A DNA stretch of 64,000 bases, taken from Rhizobium leguminosarum bv. trifolii WSM2297. GTDB taxonomy: Bacteria; Pseudomonadota; Alphaproteobacteria; Rhizobiales; Rhizobiaceae. How positions within the stretch are numbered: position 1 is the stretch's first letter; each line of letters starts with the position of its first letter. The notes under the pieces were generated by a model that worked only from the letters and a program-made list of their open reading frames with translations, ran no database searches and was not told where the DNA came from. Shown here one piece after another: positions 38,002 to 47,891 of the stretch. The stretch is taken from positions 943,180-1,007,179 of the forward strand of contig NZ_JH719395.1 in NCBI RefSeq assembly GCF_000271845.1, written 5' to 3'. Made by a program: the position numbers and the translations under genes.

Positions 38002-39576
38002 ATGCAAGCGAAGAGTGGAATAGTGTCTAGGTCAGTCTCCTCCGTATCATCGTCCCGATCCGGCAGCTTTTTTGCAAAGCTCATGGCGATTCTTTCGGTG
38101 GCCCTCACGGTCGTCCTGGTCGATTCGGTCAATGCCGAAGCGGAAGCGGCGAATTCGAAATATGCGGGCATCGTCGTCGACGCCAAGACCGGCAATGTTC
38201 TCTACAGCGAGAATGCCGATCGGCTGCAATATCCCGCCTCATTGACCAAGATGATGACCATCTACATGACGTTCGAGGCACTGGAGCAAGGTCGCATCCG
38301 TCTCGATACGCCGGTTCCCTTCTCCGCCCATGCGGCAGCCCAGGCGCCGACCAAGCTCGGTGTTCGCGCCGGCGGTACGATCACCGTCGAGCAGGGCATT
38401 CTCGGCCTCGTCACCCTGTCGGCCAATGATGCCGCAACCGCGCTTGGCGAAATGCTCGGCGGCGGCAGCGAGGATCGGTTCGCCCAGTTGATGACCGCCA
38501 AGGCGCATGCGCTCGGCATGACGCGCACCACTTATCGCAACGCCAACGGCCTGCCGAACACGGCACAGATGACGACGGCGCGTGACCAGGCCCGCCTCGG
38601 TATCGCCCTTCGCCAGCATTTCCCGCAATATTACGGCTATTTCTCCACTCGCGCCTTCAAGTTCGGCACCCGCACGATCCGCAGCCACAACCGCCTGGTC
38701 GGTTCAGTGCGCGGCGTCGACGGCATCAAGACGGGATATACCCGCGCCGCCGGCTTCAATCTGGTCAGCTCCGTGCAGGTCGACGGCAAGTCGATCGTCG
38801 GCGTCGTGCTCGGCGGCGCCTCGACGCCTGCCCGCGATGCCCAGATGCGCAATCTGATCGCCACCTATTTGCCGAAGGCATCGAGCCGCGGCGGATCGTC
38901 GGCACTGATCGCTCAGGCGGCCCCTGCCCCGGCGATGATCGAGACACCGGCTCCGGTCATGCCGCAGAAGGCTCAGCCGCAAGTGGCAAAGACGATCATC
39001 GCAGCGCAGCCGCCGGTGGCGGCAGCCGCTGCCGATCTCAGCCTGCCGCATAAAGGCCCGCTGCCGGATGCCCGCTATCAGGTCGCCGAGACCGAGGTCG
39101 CCTATACCGAGACCGCTCAGCCGAAATCGGACAATCCGCTGGTTGCTCAGCCGATGCCGGCGCCGACCAAGGTCAAGACCACGACCTTCAAAAAGCAGGC
39201 ATCGCTCGCCGTTCCGAAGCCGGCACCCGCTTCCACGCAGCCGGAACCGGCCGATACGGCGGTTGACAACGTCACCACCGCTTCGACCACCCCGACCTCG
39301 GCCAAGGTCGCTTCAAGCAGCAACGGCCCTTCCGGCTGGGTCGTGCAGGTCGGCGTCTCGCCGAGCCGGCAGCTGGCCATGGATCTTCTGGAGAGCGCCA
39401 AAAGCAAGGGCGGCAAGGCGCTGGCCTCGGCAAAGCCTTTCGCCGTCGCCTATGCCGCCGGCGGTGACGAGCTTTACCGCGCCCGCTTCGGCGGTTTCGA
39501 TGACCAGCGCGATGCGGTCAATGCCTGCAAGGCCTTGAAGAAGGCCGGCATCAAGTGCTGGGCGGCTGCCCAATGA
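38002..39576 (+). CDS. D-alanyl-D-alanine carboxypeptidase with C-terminal SPOR domain
   Basis: The 524-residue protein trims peptidoglycan stem peptides. After a signal/anchor helix (KLMAILSVALTVVLVDSVNA) comes the S11 peptidase domain with SxxK (YPASLTKMM), SxN (LSANDAATAL) and KTG (DGIKTGYTRAAGFNL). A 160-residue Pro/Ala-rich linker follows. The last 75 residues form a SPOR domain (WVVQVGVSPSRQLAMDLLE ... ARFGGFDDQRDAV), which binds denuded septal peptidoglycan. That layout suggests activity at the division site. Confidence 0.93.
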   Translation: MQAKSGIVSRSVSSVSSSRSGSFFAKLMAILSVALTVVLVDSVNAEAEAANSKYAGIVVDAKTGNVLYSENADRLQYPASLTKMMTIYMTFEALEQGRIRLDTPVPFSAHAAAQAPTKLGVRAGGTITVEQGILGLVTLSANDAATALGEMLGGGSEDRFAQLMTAKAHALGMTRTTYRNANGLPNTAQMTTARDQARLGIALRQHFPQYYGYFSTRAFKFGTRTIRSHNRLVGSVRGVDGIKTGYTRAAGFNLVSSVQVDGKSIVGVVLGGASTPARDAQMRNLIATYLPKASSRGGSSALIAQAAPAPAMIETPAPVMPQKAQPQVAKTIIAAQPPVAAAAADLSLPHKGPLPDARYQVAETEVAYTETAQPKSDNPLVAQPMPAPTKVKTTTFKKQASLAVPKPAPASTQPEPADTAVDNVTTASTTPTSAKVASSSNGPSGWVVQVGVSPSRQLAMDLLESAKSKGGKALASAKPFAVAYAAGGDELYRARFGGFDDQRDAVNACKALKKAGIKCWAAAQ

Positions 39577-39689
39577 GCTATTCGATGCTGCCAGCAAGAT
39601 GGCCGGCGGCATCGGTAACGGCCGGAATCGGTGTTTGCGTTTCCGGCCATCGTTCTTGAACTCGATCAGTATTGCGTACGAGGAAAACA

Positions 39690-39965
39690 ATGGCGATCAA
39701 TGAGAATGTTCCGGGAATGCCTTCAGACCGCCGGATGACGGCCAAGGGGCGCTCTTCGCTGCATCCGTTGCACGAGGCGGCGATGCGCCTGGCCGAGATC
39801 GGCCTGCCGCGGCCGAAGGCGAAGTCTCCAAAGACCAGGGACCTCATCAATCTGCTGCTTTGCCATGGTGCCCGCGCCTGGCGCTATTCGCAACCCGAAG
39901 CCCGCATCCATCTGCATGTGACCTCGCAGGACGGCAGTGTGCCGGTGCAGCTGCGCCTGCGCTGA
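39690..39965 (+). CDS. Small conserved hypothetical protein
   Basis: A 91-residue basic protein with no recognised domain. It contains HPLHEAAMRLAEIGLPRPKA and a C-terminal beta-like IHLHVTSQDGSVPVQLRLR. The ATG at 39690 has AGGAAAA upstream, supporting translation; a TTG six codons upstream is less likely. It stands alone between the carboxypeptidase and DUF1489 genes. Confidence 0.6.
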   Translation: MAINENVPGMPSDRRMTAKGRSSLHPLHEAAMRLAEIGLPRPKAKSPKTRDLINLLLCHGARAWRYSQPEARIHLHVTSQDGSVPVQLRLR

Positions 39966-40033
39966 TCGGCGGGCGCCCGCCTACAGAAAATCGGTTTTGA
40001 TTTTTGGGACGCGCAAATTCAGGACAAGTGGGA

Positions 40034-40068
40034 AGCGGTTCTGCGCTTCCGTGAAAAGCTGAACCGCT
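40034..40068. repeat. Rhizobium-type palindromic intergenic repeat
   Basis: AGCGGTTC (40034-40041) and GAACCGCT (40061-40068) frame a core containing CTTCCGTGAAAAGCTGAA. The hairpin abuts the DUF1489 stop. This wording resembles the repeated palindromes common between Rhizobium genes, where they often serve as transcript ends. I cannot count copies elsewhere. Confidence 0.45.
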
Positions 40069-40506
40069 CTACAGCAGGCCAAGCTCCGTCAGCTCGCGGC
40101 GAAGGTCCGCGGGCATTTCGACAATACCCGCCCCCAGGCTCATCAGGTCCCGCGGCACGTCGTCCTCAGTGTAATAACGCCAGCCCTGGAAGGGACGCTT
40201 CGGCTGCACAGCCGTCTCGATAACCTCCGGCCCGAGCATCAGGCGGCACCGCGAAATGCCCTCGCCGTCGGTGAAGGTCTCGATGCCGAGCAGCTTCTGC
40301 CGCGCCTGCACCTGCCCCTTGATCACCCAATAGAGCGAGCCGCCGTCGAGCAACTCCTCCATGCGTTTCGGCACCATGCGCGTCGTATGCACGGAATGCG
40401 GCTCGAGCCCGGCGGCGATGGCGCTGAGCGACCGCTCAGCCACCCATTCGCGCAGATCGTCTATCGAGTCGGCGCCGACACAGAGTTTGATGAGATGCAA
40501 TGCCAT
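40069..40506 (-). CDS. DUF1489 family protein
   Basis: The 145-residue protein matches DUF1489, an alphaproteobacterial family of unknown function: MALHLIKLCVGADSIDDLRE, HTTRMVPKRMEELLDGGSLY, WVIKGQVQARQKLLGIETF and KRPFQGWRYYTEDDVPRDL. The ATG at 40506 matches the conserved start. It follows sdaA on the same strand after 61 bases and may share its transcript. Confidence 0.9.
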   Translation of the reverse strand: MALHLIKLCVGADSIDDLREWVAERSLSAIAAGLEPHSVHTTRMVPKRMEELLDGGSLYWVIKGQVQARQKLLGIETFTDGEGISRCRLMLGPEVIETAVQPKRPFQGWRYYTEDDVPRDLMSLGAGIVEMPADLRRELTELGLL

Positions 40507-40567
40507 GCCGCCGTTGAAATCCTTTTGGCGGCATGCGTCAAGCAAGAAGCATCAAGCGTCCACCAAC

Positions 40568-41971
<1,404 letters not shown>

Positions 41972-42165
41972 GGATGTGCCTTCTGATTACGAGGATGCAA
42001 ACTTAAGCGACGCCGGTTTTCAATCCGTGCGGGCCACCGACATCGCATGCAGCCGGTGCGACATTGTGGCTGGACACTAAAACGATGAGGCCCACCTTAC
42101 CAGTCATTGCAGCATTTCGATGCATATGTAAGGTGGCCGCACTTCATGCGGAGACTGAATCACTG

Positions 42166-42930
42166 ATGACGACGGCGGACTATATCGCTCTGGCCTTCTT
42201 TGCCTGTGTCTGGATGGGCTATTCCTGGCTGCTGCATGGCCGCACCTTCTTCGGACGCACCAGCCTCACCCATGCGATGATCGAACGGCGGCGGGAATGG
42301 ATCTACAATTCACTACGCCGCGACCTGAAGATGATCGACACGCAGATCATGGCAGGCCTGCAGAACGGCACCGCCTTCTTCGCTTCGACTTCGATCTTCG
42401 CGTTGGGCAGTTGCTTCGCCTTGCTTGGGGCGACGGAGAAGGTCGACGCCGTCTTCGCCGACCTGCCCTTCGTCTTCCATGGCGGCCATGCCGTCTTCGA
42501 GATGAAGGTCGGCGGGCTGGCAGCGCTTTTCGGCTATGCCTTCTTCAAGTTCGGCTGGTCCTACCGGCTGTTCAACTATTGCACCATCCTGTTCGGCTCG
42601 ATCCCGATGCTGCGCGACGCCGAGGGCGACATGATCGCCGCGGAGCGAGCCGCCGAACGCGTTATCCGCATGAATGTCATTGCCGGCAGCAATTTCAACG
42701 AAGGCCTCAGGGCGATCTTCCTGTCGATCGGCTATCTCGGCTGGTTCATCAACCCCTATGTCTTCATGCTGACGACGGCGATCGTCATCTTCGTTTTGGC
42801 GCGGCGGCAATTCTTTTCGCAGGCACGGCTGGCGATCATGGATGCCGGCCCGCCATCGAATCTCACCCTTTCCGCTATTCGCCGCGACATGCCGTCGAAA
42901 GACGGACGTGATTTGCCCGGGGGACTATGA
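42166..42930 (+). CDS. DUF599 membrane protein
   Basis: The 254-residue protein has four to five membrane helices, among them TADYIALAFFACVWMGYSWL, ASTSIFALGSCFALLGATEK and FINPYVFMLTTAIVIFVLAR. The conserved DUF599 block RREWIYNSLRRDLKMIDTQI with MAGLQNGTAFF is present. The function is unknown. I start at ATG 42166 because earlier codons (from 42064) lack hydrophobic or conserved character. Its stop overlaps the next gene's ATG in ATGATGA, so the two membrane proteins are made together. Confidence 0.85.
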   Translation: MTTADYIALAFFACVWMGYSWLLHGRTFFGRTSLTHAMIERRREWIYNSLRRDLKMIDTQIMAGLQNGTAFFASTSIFALGSCFALLGATEKVDAVFADLPFVFHGGHAVFEMKVGGLAALFGYAFFKFGWSYRLFNYCTILFGSIPMLRDAEGDMIAAERAAERVIRMNVIAGSNFNEGLRAIFLSIGYLGWFINPYVFMLTTAIVIFVLARRQFFSQARLAIMDAGPPSNLTLSAIRRDMPSKDGRDLPGGL

Positions 42931-43919
42931 TGACATTGCCGGCAATCGAAGCCGATGCGGCGGCAAGACCGCCGCGCATCGGCCTGTTGGACACGGCGCG
43001 CGGCGTCGCGCTGATCGCCATGGCGAGCTACCATTTCAGCTGGGACATGGAGTTCATGGGTTATCTCACGCCGGGCACGGCCGAGACCGGCTGGCTGAAG
43101 ATCTATGCCCGGGCGATTGCCACGACCTTTCTCTTCATCGTCGGTATCAGCCTGGTGCTCTCGAGCAAGCCGGAGGTCCGCTGGCCTTCCTTCTGGAAGC
43201 GTTTCGGCATGATCGCCGCGGCGGCCGCCGTCATCTCGATCGCCACGCGCATCGCGATGCCGAACGAGTGGATCTATTTCGGCATCCTGCATTGCATCGC
43301 GGTGCTGACGCTGATTGGCGTCGTTTTTTTGAGGTTGCCGCTCGCCATCACGCTGATCGCCACGCTGGCGCTGCTTGCCGCCTGGATCACCGATAATTTC
43401 GGCCCACCCGGCCTGCTGCGGTCATCCTTCTTCGATCCCAGATACCTCGCCTGGATCGGCCTTGCCGTGACGCCGGAACGCTCCAACGATTACGTGCCGC
43501 TGTTTCCCTGGGCTACGCCCTTCTTCGTCGGGCTGAGCCTCGCCTCGATCGCCCTCGGAACCAGGCTGCCGCAGCGGCTCGCCGCCTTGGGCACCGGCTC
43601 CTGGTGGACGGCAAGGCTCGGCCGCCACAGCCTTGCCTTCTATCTCATTCACCAGCCAGTGCTAATCGGCATTGCTTACGGGCTTTCCCTTCTTGTTCCG
43701 CCGCCGCAGCCGGATCCAACAGAAACTTACCTAAGGCAATGCAACTCCACCTGCGTCATGCAGCAGGGCGAAGCGCTCTGCCGCAGCTTCTGCCAGTGCA
43801 CGCTGGAGAAATTGCAGGCCCAAAGCCTGTTGAAACAGCTGCAGGCAAACGAGATCGACGTACAGAACGATGAACGGGTCCAGACGATCGCCGCCGAATG
43901 CAGCGCCGAGGCGGAATAA
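42927..43919 (+). CDS. DUF1624 (HGSNAT-like) membrane acyltransferase with Cys-rich tail
   Basis: The 330-residue protein has about seven to eight helices and the DUF1624 core: RIGLLDTARGVALIAMASYH with FSWDMEFMGY, the membrane block ATTFLFIVGISLVLSS, and GRHSLAFYLIHQPVLIGIAY. Relatives of heparan-alpha-glucosaminide N-acetyltransferase move acyl groups across membranes. The C-terminal 60 residues are unusual: five cysteines in the order C-x3-C-x8-C-x3-C-x-C (CNSTC to CQC). That tail would be soluble and could bind metal or form disulfides. It is translationally coupled to DUF599. Confidence 0.85.
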   Translation: MMTLPAIEADAAARPPRIGLLDTARGVALIAMASYHFSWDMEFMGYLTPGTAETGWLKIYARAIATTFLFIVGISLVLSSKPEVRWPSFWKRFGMIAAAAAVISIATRIAMPNEWIYFGILHCIAVLTLIGVVFLRLPLAITLIATLALLAAWITDNFGPPGLLRSSFFDPRYLAWIGLAVTPERSNDYVPLFPWATPFFVGLSLASIALGTRLPQRLAALGTGSWWTARLGRHSLAFYLIHQPVLIGIAYGLSLLVPPPQPDPTETYLRQCNSTCVMQQGEALCRSFCQCTLEKLQAQSLLKQLQANEIDVQNDERVQTIAAECSAEAE

Positions 43920-43928
43920 CAGGTCGGC

Positions 43929-44321
43929 TCAGGTGGTGACGCCGATTTCTGCGAGGCGGCCGAGGCAGGCCTCTTCGATATTGTCGAGTTCCACCAGCGT
44001 GTCGTCGATATCCTTGCGCTTCTGGCGCAGGTCGTCACGCTTCTCGTCGACGCGCTTCATCAGCAGCTTCAACTGACCGAGCTCACCCGGCGGTTCCTTA
44101 TAGACCTGGATGATCTCGCGGATCTCCGCAATGGTGAAACCGATGCGCCTGCCGCGGAGGATTTCCCCAATGAGCCGTCGGTCGGCCTGCCGGAAGAGAC
44201 GGGTGCGCCCGCGCCGCTCCGGATGGATCAGTCCCTCGTCCTCGTAGAAGCGGAGCGTGCGCGTCGAGACACCGAATTCGCGCGTCAGCTCCGTTATGCT
44301 ATAATATTTGTTCACCAGCAT
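43929..44321 (-). CDS. MerR family transcriptional regulator
   Basis: The 130-residue regulator has the MerR winged helix (YYSITELTREFGVSTRTLRF followed by YEDEGLIHPERRGRTRLFRQ) and a long dimerisation helix (KRVDEKRDDLRQKRKDIDDT). No metal-binding cysteines are present; the single Cys (EEACLGR) is near the C-terminus. Similar regulators in proteobacteria (LiuR type) control leucine/fatty-acid degradation. The start at 44321 is preferred to one eight codons upstream. A 22-bp near-palindrome 30 bases upstream suggests autoregulation. Confidence 0.88.
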   Translation of the reverse strand: MLVNKYYSITELTREFGVSTRTLRFYEDEGLIHPERRGRTRLFRQADRRLIGEILRGRRIGFTIAEIREIIQVYKEPPGELGQLKLLMKRVDEKRDDLRQKRKDIDDTLVELDNIEEACLGRLAEIGVTT

Positions 44322-44350
44322 GTGTTCCCCGTCATGAACCGGCAATAATA

Positions 44351-44372
44351 TTGACTTTTACGTAATAGTCAA
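44351..44372. promoter_or_regulatory. Near-perfect 22-bp palindrome, probable MerR operator
   Basis: The sequence runs TTGACT, then TTTACGTAAT, then AGTCAA. All but one of its 11 symmetric pairs match. It sits between the MerR start (44321) and the end of mgtE (44386). MerR dimers bind such sites of about 20 bp between -35 and -10; the exact -35-like TTGACT here fits. Confidence 0.65.
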
Positions 44373-44385
44373 TTTTGACAGCCGC

Positions 44386-45801
44386 TCAGATACCGAACCA
44401 CCATGTGGCGATGCCGAGAAAGGCGAAAAAGCCGGTACAGTCGGTCACCGTCGTCACGAAGACAGACGAGGCGATCGCCGGGTCGGCCCCGACCTTATCG
44501 AGCAACAGCGGCAGCAGGATGCCGGCCAGGGCTGCCGCCATCAGGTTGATGATCATCGCCGCCGCGATCACCCCGCCGAGCTGGTAGTCGTGAAACCACA
44601 TGCCGGCAATTGCACCCATGATCGTCGCGAAGATGATGCCGTTGAGGATGCCGACGCCGGCCTCCCTGCGAATAATGCGGCCGGCATTGTAGATGTCGAG
44701 ATCCCGCGTGGCGAGCGCCCGCACCGTCACCGTCATCGTCTGCGTGCCGGCATTGCCGCCCATCGAGGCGACGATCGGCATCAGCACGGCAAGCGCGATC
44801 ATCTTCTCGATCGAGGCGTCGAACAGGCCGATGACGCTCGCCGACAGCATCGCCGTGCCGAGATTGATCAAAAGCCAGAGGAATCGCGAACGCGCCGTCG
44901 ACAGCACATTGTCCGACAGCTCTTCGTCGCCGACACCGCCGAGGCGCTTGATATCCTCGTCCGCCTCCTCATGGATGACGTCGACGACGTCGTCGATGGT
45001 CAGCACGCCCACCAGCCGGCCGTTCTCGTCGACGACGGCGGCCGAGAGAAGGTCGTACTGCTCGAAGAGCTGGGCGGCCTCCTCCTGGTCCATCTCGGCC
45101 GGGACCGGATGGTTGGTCTCGCGCATGATCTGCTCGATCTTCGTCTGCCGCTTGGTGCGCAGGATCTGGTCGAGATCGACGGCGCCGAGCAGTTTGAAGG
45201 TCGGATCGATGACGAAGATCTGCGAGAAGGAATAGGGAAGATCCTCCTCGTCGCGCATATAGTCGATTGTCTGTCCCACCGTCCAGAACGGCGGCACGGC
45301 GACGAATTCCGTCTGCATGCGGCGCCCGGCCGAACTTTCGGGATAGTCGAGCGCCCGGCGCAGCCGGACCCGCTCGGTGAACGGCAGTTGCGCCAGGATC
45401 TCTTCCCGGTCTTCCTTGTCGAGATCTTCGAGAATGTAGACGGCGTCGTCCGAATCGAGTTCGCCGATCGCGGCGGCGATCTGCTCGTTCGGCATCTGGT
45501 CGACGATCTCGCGGCGGATCGCCTCATCGACCTCGGTCAGCGCCGTCATGTCGAAATCGTCGCCGAGCAGGCGCACCAGCGCCAGCCGCTGATCCGGCTG
45601 GATCGCTTCCAGCAGGTCGCCTATTTCGGATTCATGCAGGCGGGCAACGTTCTGGCGCAGGAACAGCGTGTCGCGGTCGGCGATCGCGGCGCCGACCAGC
45701 GCCAGGAAATCGCTGCGGACATTGCCGTCTTCGTCGTAGATATCGGCTTCCTCGTCCTCGGGACGCCTGCGGATGCGCTCTTCGCCATCGGTCGTCGTCA
45801 T
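44386..45801 (-). CDS. mgtE: Magnesium transporter MgtE
   Basis: The 471-residue protein has the cytoplasmic N domain (LHESEIGDLLEAIQPDQRLA, LDSDDAVYILEDLDKEDREE), two CBS domains (TVGQTIDYMRDEEDLPYSFS; LLSAAVVDENGRLVGVLTID), the plug helix, and five C-terminal helices with the pore signature SMGGNAGTQTMTVTVRALA. It imports Mg2+ and is gated by Mg2+ binding to the cytosolic domains. No magnesium riboswitch was found upstream. The start is the ATG at 45801. Confidence 0.95.
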   Translation of the reverse strand: MTTTDGEERIRRRPEDEEADIYDEDGNVRSDFLALVGAAIADRDTLFLRQNVARLHESEIGDLLEAIQPDQRLALVRLLGDDFDMTALTEVDEAIRREIVDQMPNEQIAAAIGELDSDDAVYILEDLDKEDREEILAQLPFTERVRLRRALDYPESSAGRRMQTEFVAVPPFWTVGQTIDYMRDEEDLPYSFSQIFVIDPTFKLLGAVDLDQILRTKRQTKIEQIMRETNHPVPAEMDQEEAAQLFEQYDLLSAAVVDENGRLVGVLTIDDVVDVIHEEADEDIKRLGGVGDEELSDNVLSTARSRFLWLLINLGTAMLSASVIGLFDASIEKMIALAVLMPIVASMGGNAGTQTMTVTVRALATRDLDIYNAGRIIRREAGVGILNGIIFATIMGAIAGMWFHDYQLGGVIAAAMIINLMAAALAGILLPLLLDKVGADPAIASSVFVTTVTDCTGFFAFLGIATWWFGI

Positions 45802-46043
45802 CTGCCGCCCTCGCATCTGGTTCGAATTTCAACGACTACAGCGCCGCATTCGCGAATGTCGGCGGAAAACATATTGTCAACAAGCAGATAAGCAAATTCC
45901 CGCGCGAGGTTCCCGCCGTCGGAATTTATCGCTCCTGCTAGCCCAAAGCATCCCTGCCGTAAAGCAGCAAACCTGCCGCTGGATGACAATGCCCGCGGCC
46001 GGCGATAGTTTCGCCGCGCATCCGAGCCGAGGAACGCCGCCCC

Positions 46044-46538
46044 ATGCCCATTCGCCCGATCCTGCGTTTTCCGCATCCTGGTCTGAAGACCGTCTGCGCT
46101 CCGGTGACAATCTTCGATTCGTCGCTCGCCGAGCTTGCCGACGACCTGTTGGCGACGATGCGCGCCGCCCCCGGCGTCGGCATCACCGCCGCTCATATCG
46201 GCGTCTTCAGCCGGGTGACGGTGCTGGAGCTCGACAAATCGGATGGCGTGCGCCTCTACGTCAACCCGGAGATCACCTGGTTTTCGAAGGAGACGATGAC
46301 CCATGCCGAAGGCAGCGTCTCGATGCCGGGAGCGACCGACGAAGTCACGCGGCCGCGATCGATCCGTTTCCGCTATCAGGACGCCGAGGGCAGCATGCAT
46401 GAGGACATCGCCGACGGTTTCCTCGCCATCTGCATCCAGCATGAAGTCGACCAGCTCGACGGCATTTTCTGGCTGCAGCGCCTCTCGCGGCTGAAGCGCG
46501 ACCGGCTCGTGAAAAAATGGGAGAAGGCCGAGAGCTGA
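46044..46538 (+). CDS. Degenerate peptide deformylase-like protein
   Basis: The 164-residue protein has the deformylase fold and its motif order, but key residues are changed. Motif 1 GxGLAAxQ reads GVGITAAHIG; motif 2 EGCLS reads EGSVSMPG, so the metal-ligand Cys is Ser; motif 3 HExDHxxG reads HEVDQLDG, so the second metal His is Gln. One His and the catalytic Glu remain. It is unlikely to be a normal Fe/Zn deformylase and may be a pseudoenzyme or act on something else. The true def is probably elsewhere. Confidence 0.85.
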   Translation: MPIRPILRFPHPGLKTVCAPVTIFDSSLAELADDLLATMRAAPGVGITAAHIGVFSRVTVLELDKSDGVRLYVNPEITWFSKETMTHAEGSVSMPGATDEVTRPRSIRFRYQDAEGSMHEDIADGFLAICIQHEVDQLDGIFWLQRLSRLKRDRLVKKWEKAES

Positions 46539-46633
46539 TAATTCGAGCTGACAATCCGGGCTGACAAATCGCCCCCGCACCGAACCATTCGCCGCTACCG
46601 ACGTTTCCAGCCAGAGAACAAGGAGCGACTGCA

Positions 46634-47143
46634 ATGGCAAGGATCGGTGACAAGACCCAGTTTTCCAGGGAAAAGCCTGAGCTTTCCCGTGAAGAAGATT
46701 ATCGCGACCTCGAGGAACGCAATCTCGACGACGGCTGGCCCTATGCCGACGGTACCGGCGCCGACCCGGCCAACCGCCCTTATGGCGAGACGGTGGGAAA
46801 TTTCGACAGCGACCCCAATAAGGGCTTCCGGATCGACGGCACGGATGCAGACGGCAACGAGAACCGCCTGAAGGATTCGCTACGCGCCGATACCATCGAC
46901 CGCGATGAAAGCGACGACCTCGAAGCACGGGTGAACGATCATCTCGAAACCATCCCGGATGTCGACATGGACAGCATCGAGGTTCATGCGGACGGGCACG
47001 TCATCACCCTGGAAGGCTCGGTGGAGACGATCGGCATCGCCCGGAAGGTCGAGCTCAGCGCGCTTTCGGTCGACGGCGTCCGTCATGTCCGCAACAAACT
47101 GCAGTTGACCGGGGTCGACGCCCATATCCCGAACGAAGACTGA
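46634..47143 (+). CDS. BON-domain protein
   Basis: The 169-residue acidic protein has a C-terminal BON domain (LEARVNDHLETIPDVDMDSI, EVHADGHVITLEGSVETI, ARKVELSALSVDGVRHVRNK). The N-terminal 85 residues are charged and probably disordered (KPELSREEDYRDLEERNLDD). There is no signal peptide, unlike OsmY, so it acts in the cytoplasm or at the membrane inner face. AAGGAG lies eight bases before the ATG. Stress association is family knowledge only. Confidence 0.85.
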   Translation: MARIGDKTQFSREKPELSREEDYRDLEERNLDDGWPYADGTGADPANRPYGETVGNFDSDPNKGFRIDGTDADGNENRLKDSLRADTIDRDESDDLEARVNDHLETIPDVDMDSIEVHADGHVITLEGSVETIGIARKVELSALSVDGVRHVRNKLQLTGVDAHIPNED

Positions 47144-47466
47144 TTCACGTACAGATACGGACAGTCGGCGGAGGGCGCCAATGCCTCCGCCGCTGCGGTC
47201 TGCCGCCTTCCAACATTACCAAAAGTTAACAATTCCAGATTGCATCGCATTATGGTTCTAAGGGAGCCTTATTAGCCATTTTGCTTAGGCGGCTTCCGTA
47301 ACGCGAACGTCAATTTCGGTGACAACACTGTGATTTCATTTGGACAAAAGGTCGCGGCTGCGCCGCCATCCCATCACAAATTTGCCTGAATTGGGGCGCG
47401 AACTCGGATGCGCCGAGGGTTGGTTTTGTGTTGTGAAATTCAACAACAGATTGAGGAGATAGACCC
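47144..47466. other. 323-base gap upstream of the small secreted protein
   Basis: No gene is supported. The middle part (47215-47345) is AT-richer than the neighbourhood and probably contains the promoter. A purine-rich TTGAGGAGA ends eight bases before the next ATG. The last 100 bases include an imperfect GCGCGAACTCGGATGCGCC hairpin that may shape the mRNA leader. Confidence 0.4.
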
Positions 47467-47832
47467 ATGCGCATCAAATTTGCCCTTGCCGCGTCCCTGT
47501 TCGCCGTCAGCCTTGCAGGCGCTGCCTTCGCCCAGCCGACATATTCCGACGACTATACCAACGACAGCGACGGCTTTTCGCCGAGCCCGATGTCGAAGCC
47601 GGCCCCCGTCCACTACAGCAACCGCAAGGCCCCGAGCTATTCCAGCGATTATACCAATGACAGCGACGGCTTCGCCCCGAGCGCAATGGCGGCCCCTGCC
47701 GTCGACAAGACCGCAACGGCGAGCATCAACCCTCTGCCCCCATGCCACAGCATGGTTGGCCCGAAGGGCTCCCACACCAAGGGTGCCGATAGCGGCGCCT
47801 CCCGCACTGAAGCGTGCCGCGCCACGCATTGA
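47467..47832 (+). CDS. Small secreted protein with twin YTNDSDGF repeats
   Basis: The 121-residue protein has a clear signal peptide (MRIKFALAASLFAVSLAGAA, cleavage after AFA). The mature part contains two near-identical units, YSDDYTNDSDGFSPS and YSSDYTNDSDGFAPS, about 35 residues apart. It ends with a Cys pair (PPCHSMVG; EACRATH) that could form a disulfide. I know no family. The strong ribosome site and terminator suggest a highly expressed single gene. Confidence 0.72.
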   Translation: MRIKFALAASLFAVSLAGAAFAQPTYSDDYTNDSDGFSPSPMSKPAPVHYSNRKAPSYSSDYTNDSDGFAPSAMAAPAVDKTATASINPLPPCHSMVGPKGSHTKGADSGASRTEACRATH

Positions 47833-47841
47833 TCCAATAAA

Positions 47842-47873
47842 AGAAAGGGCCGGAAAACCGGCCCTCTCTTTTT
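47842..47873. terminator. Bidirectional terminator between convergent genes
   Basis: AGGGCCGG, loop AAAA, CCGGCCCT, followed rightward by CTCTTTTTC and leftward by TTCTTTT. It lies ten bases after the small secreted protein gene and 19 before the end of the convergent methyltransferase gene, so it can serve both. Confidence 0.85.
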
Positions 47874-47891
47874 CAATCCGTTTTTCTGTCT

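Noticed and set aside
45802..46043. Magnesium riboswitch before mgtE
   Set aside because: No recognisable M-box sequence; the region is short of conserved purine-rich elements.
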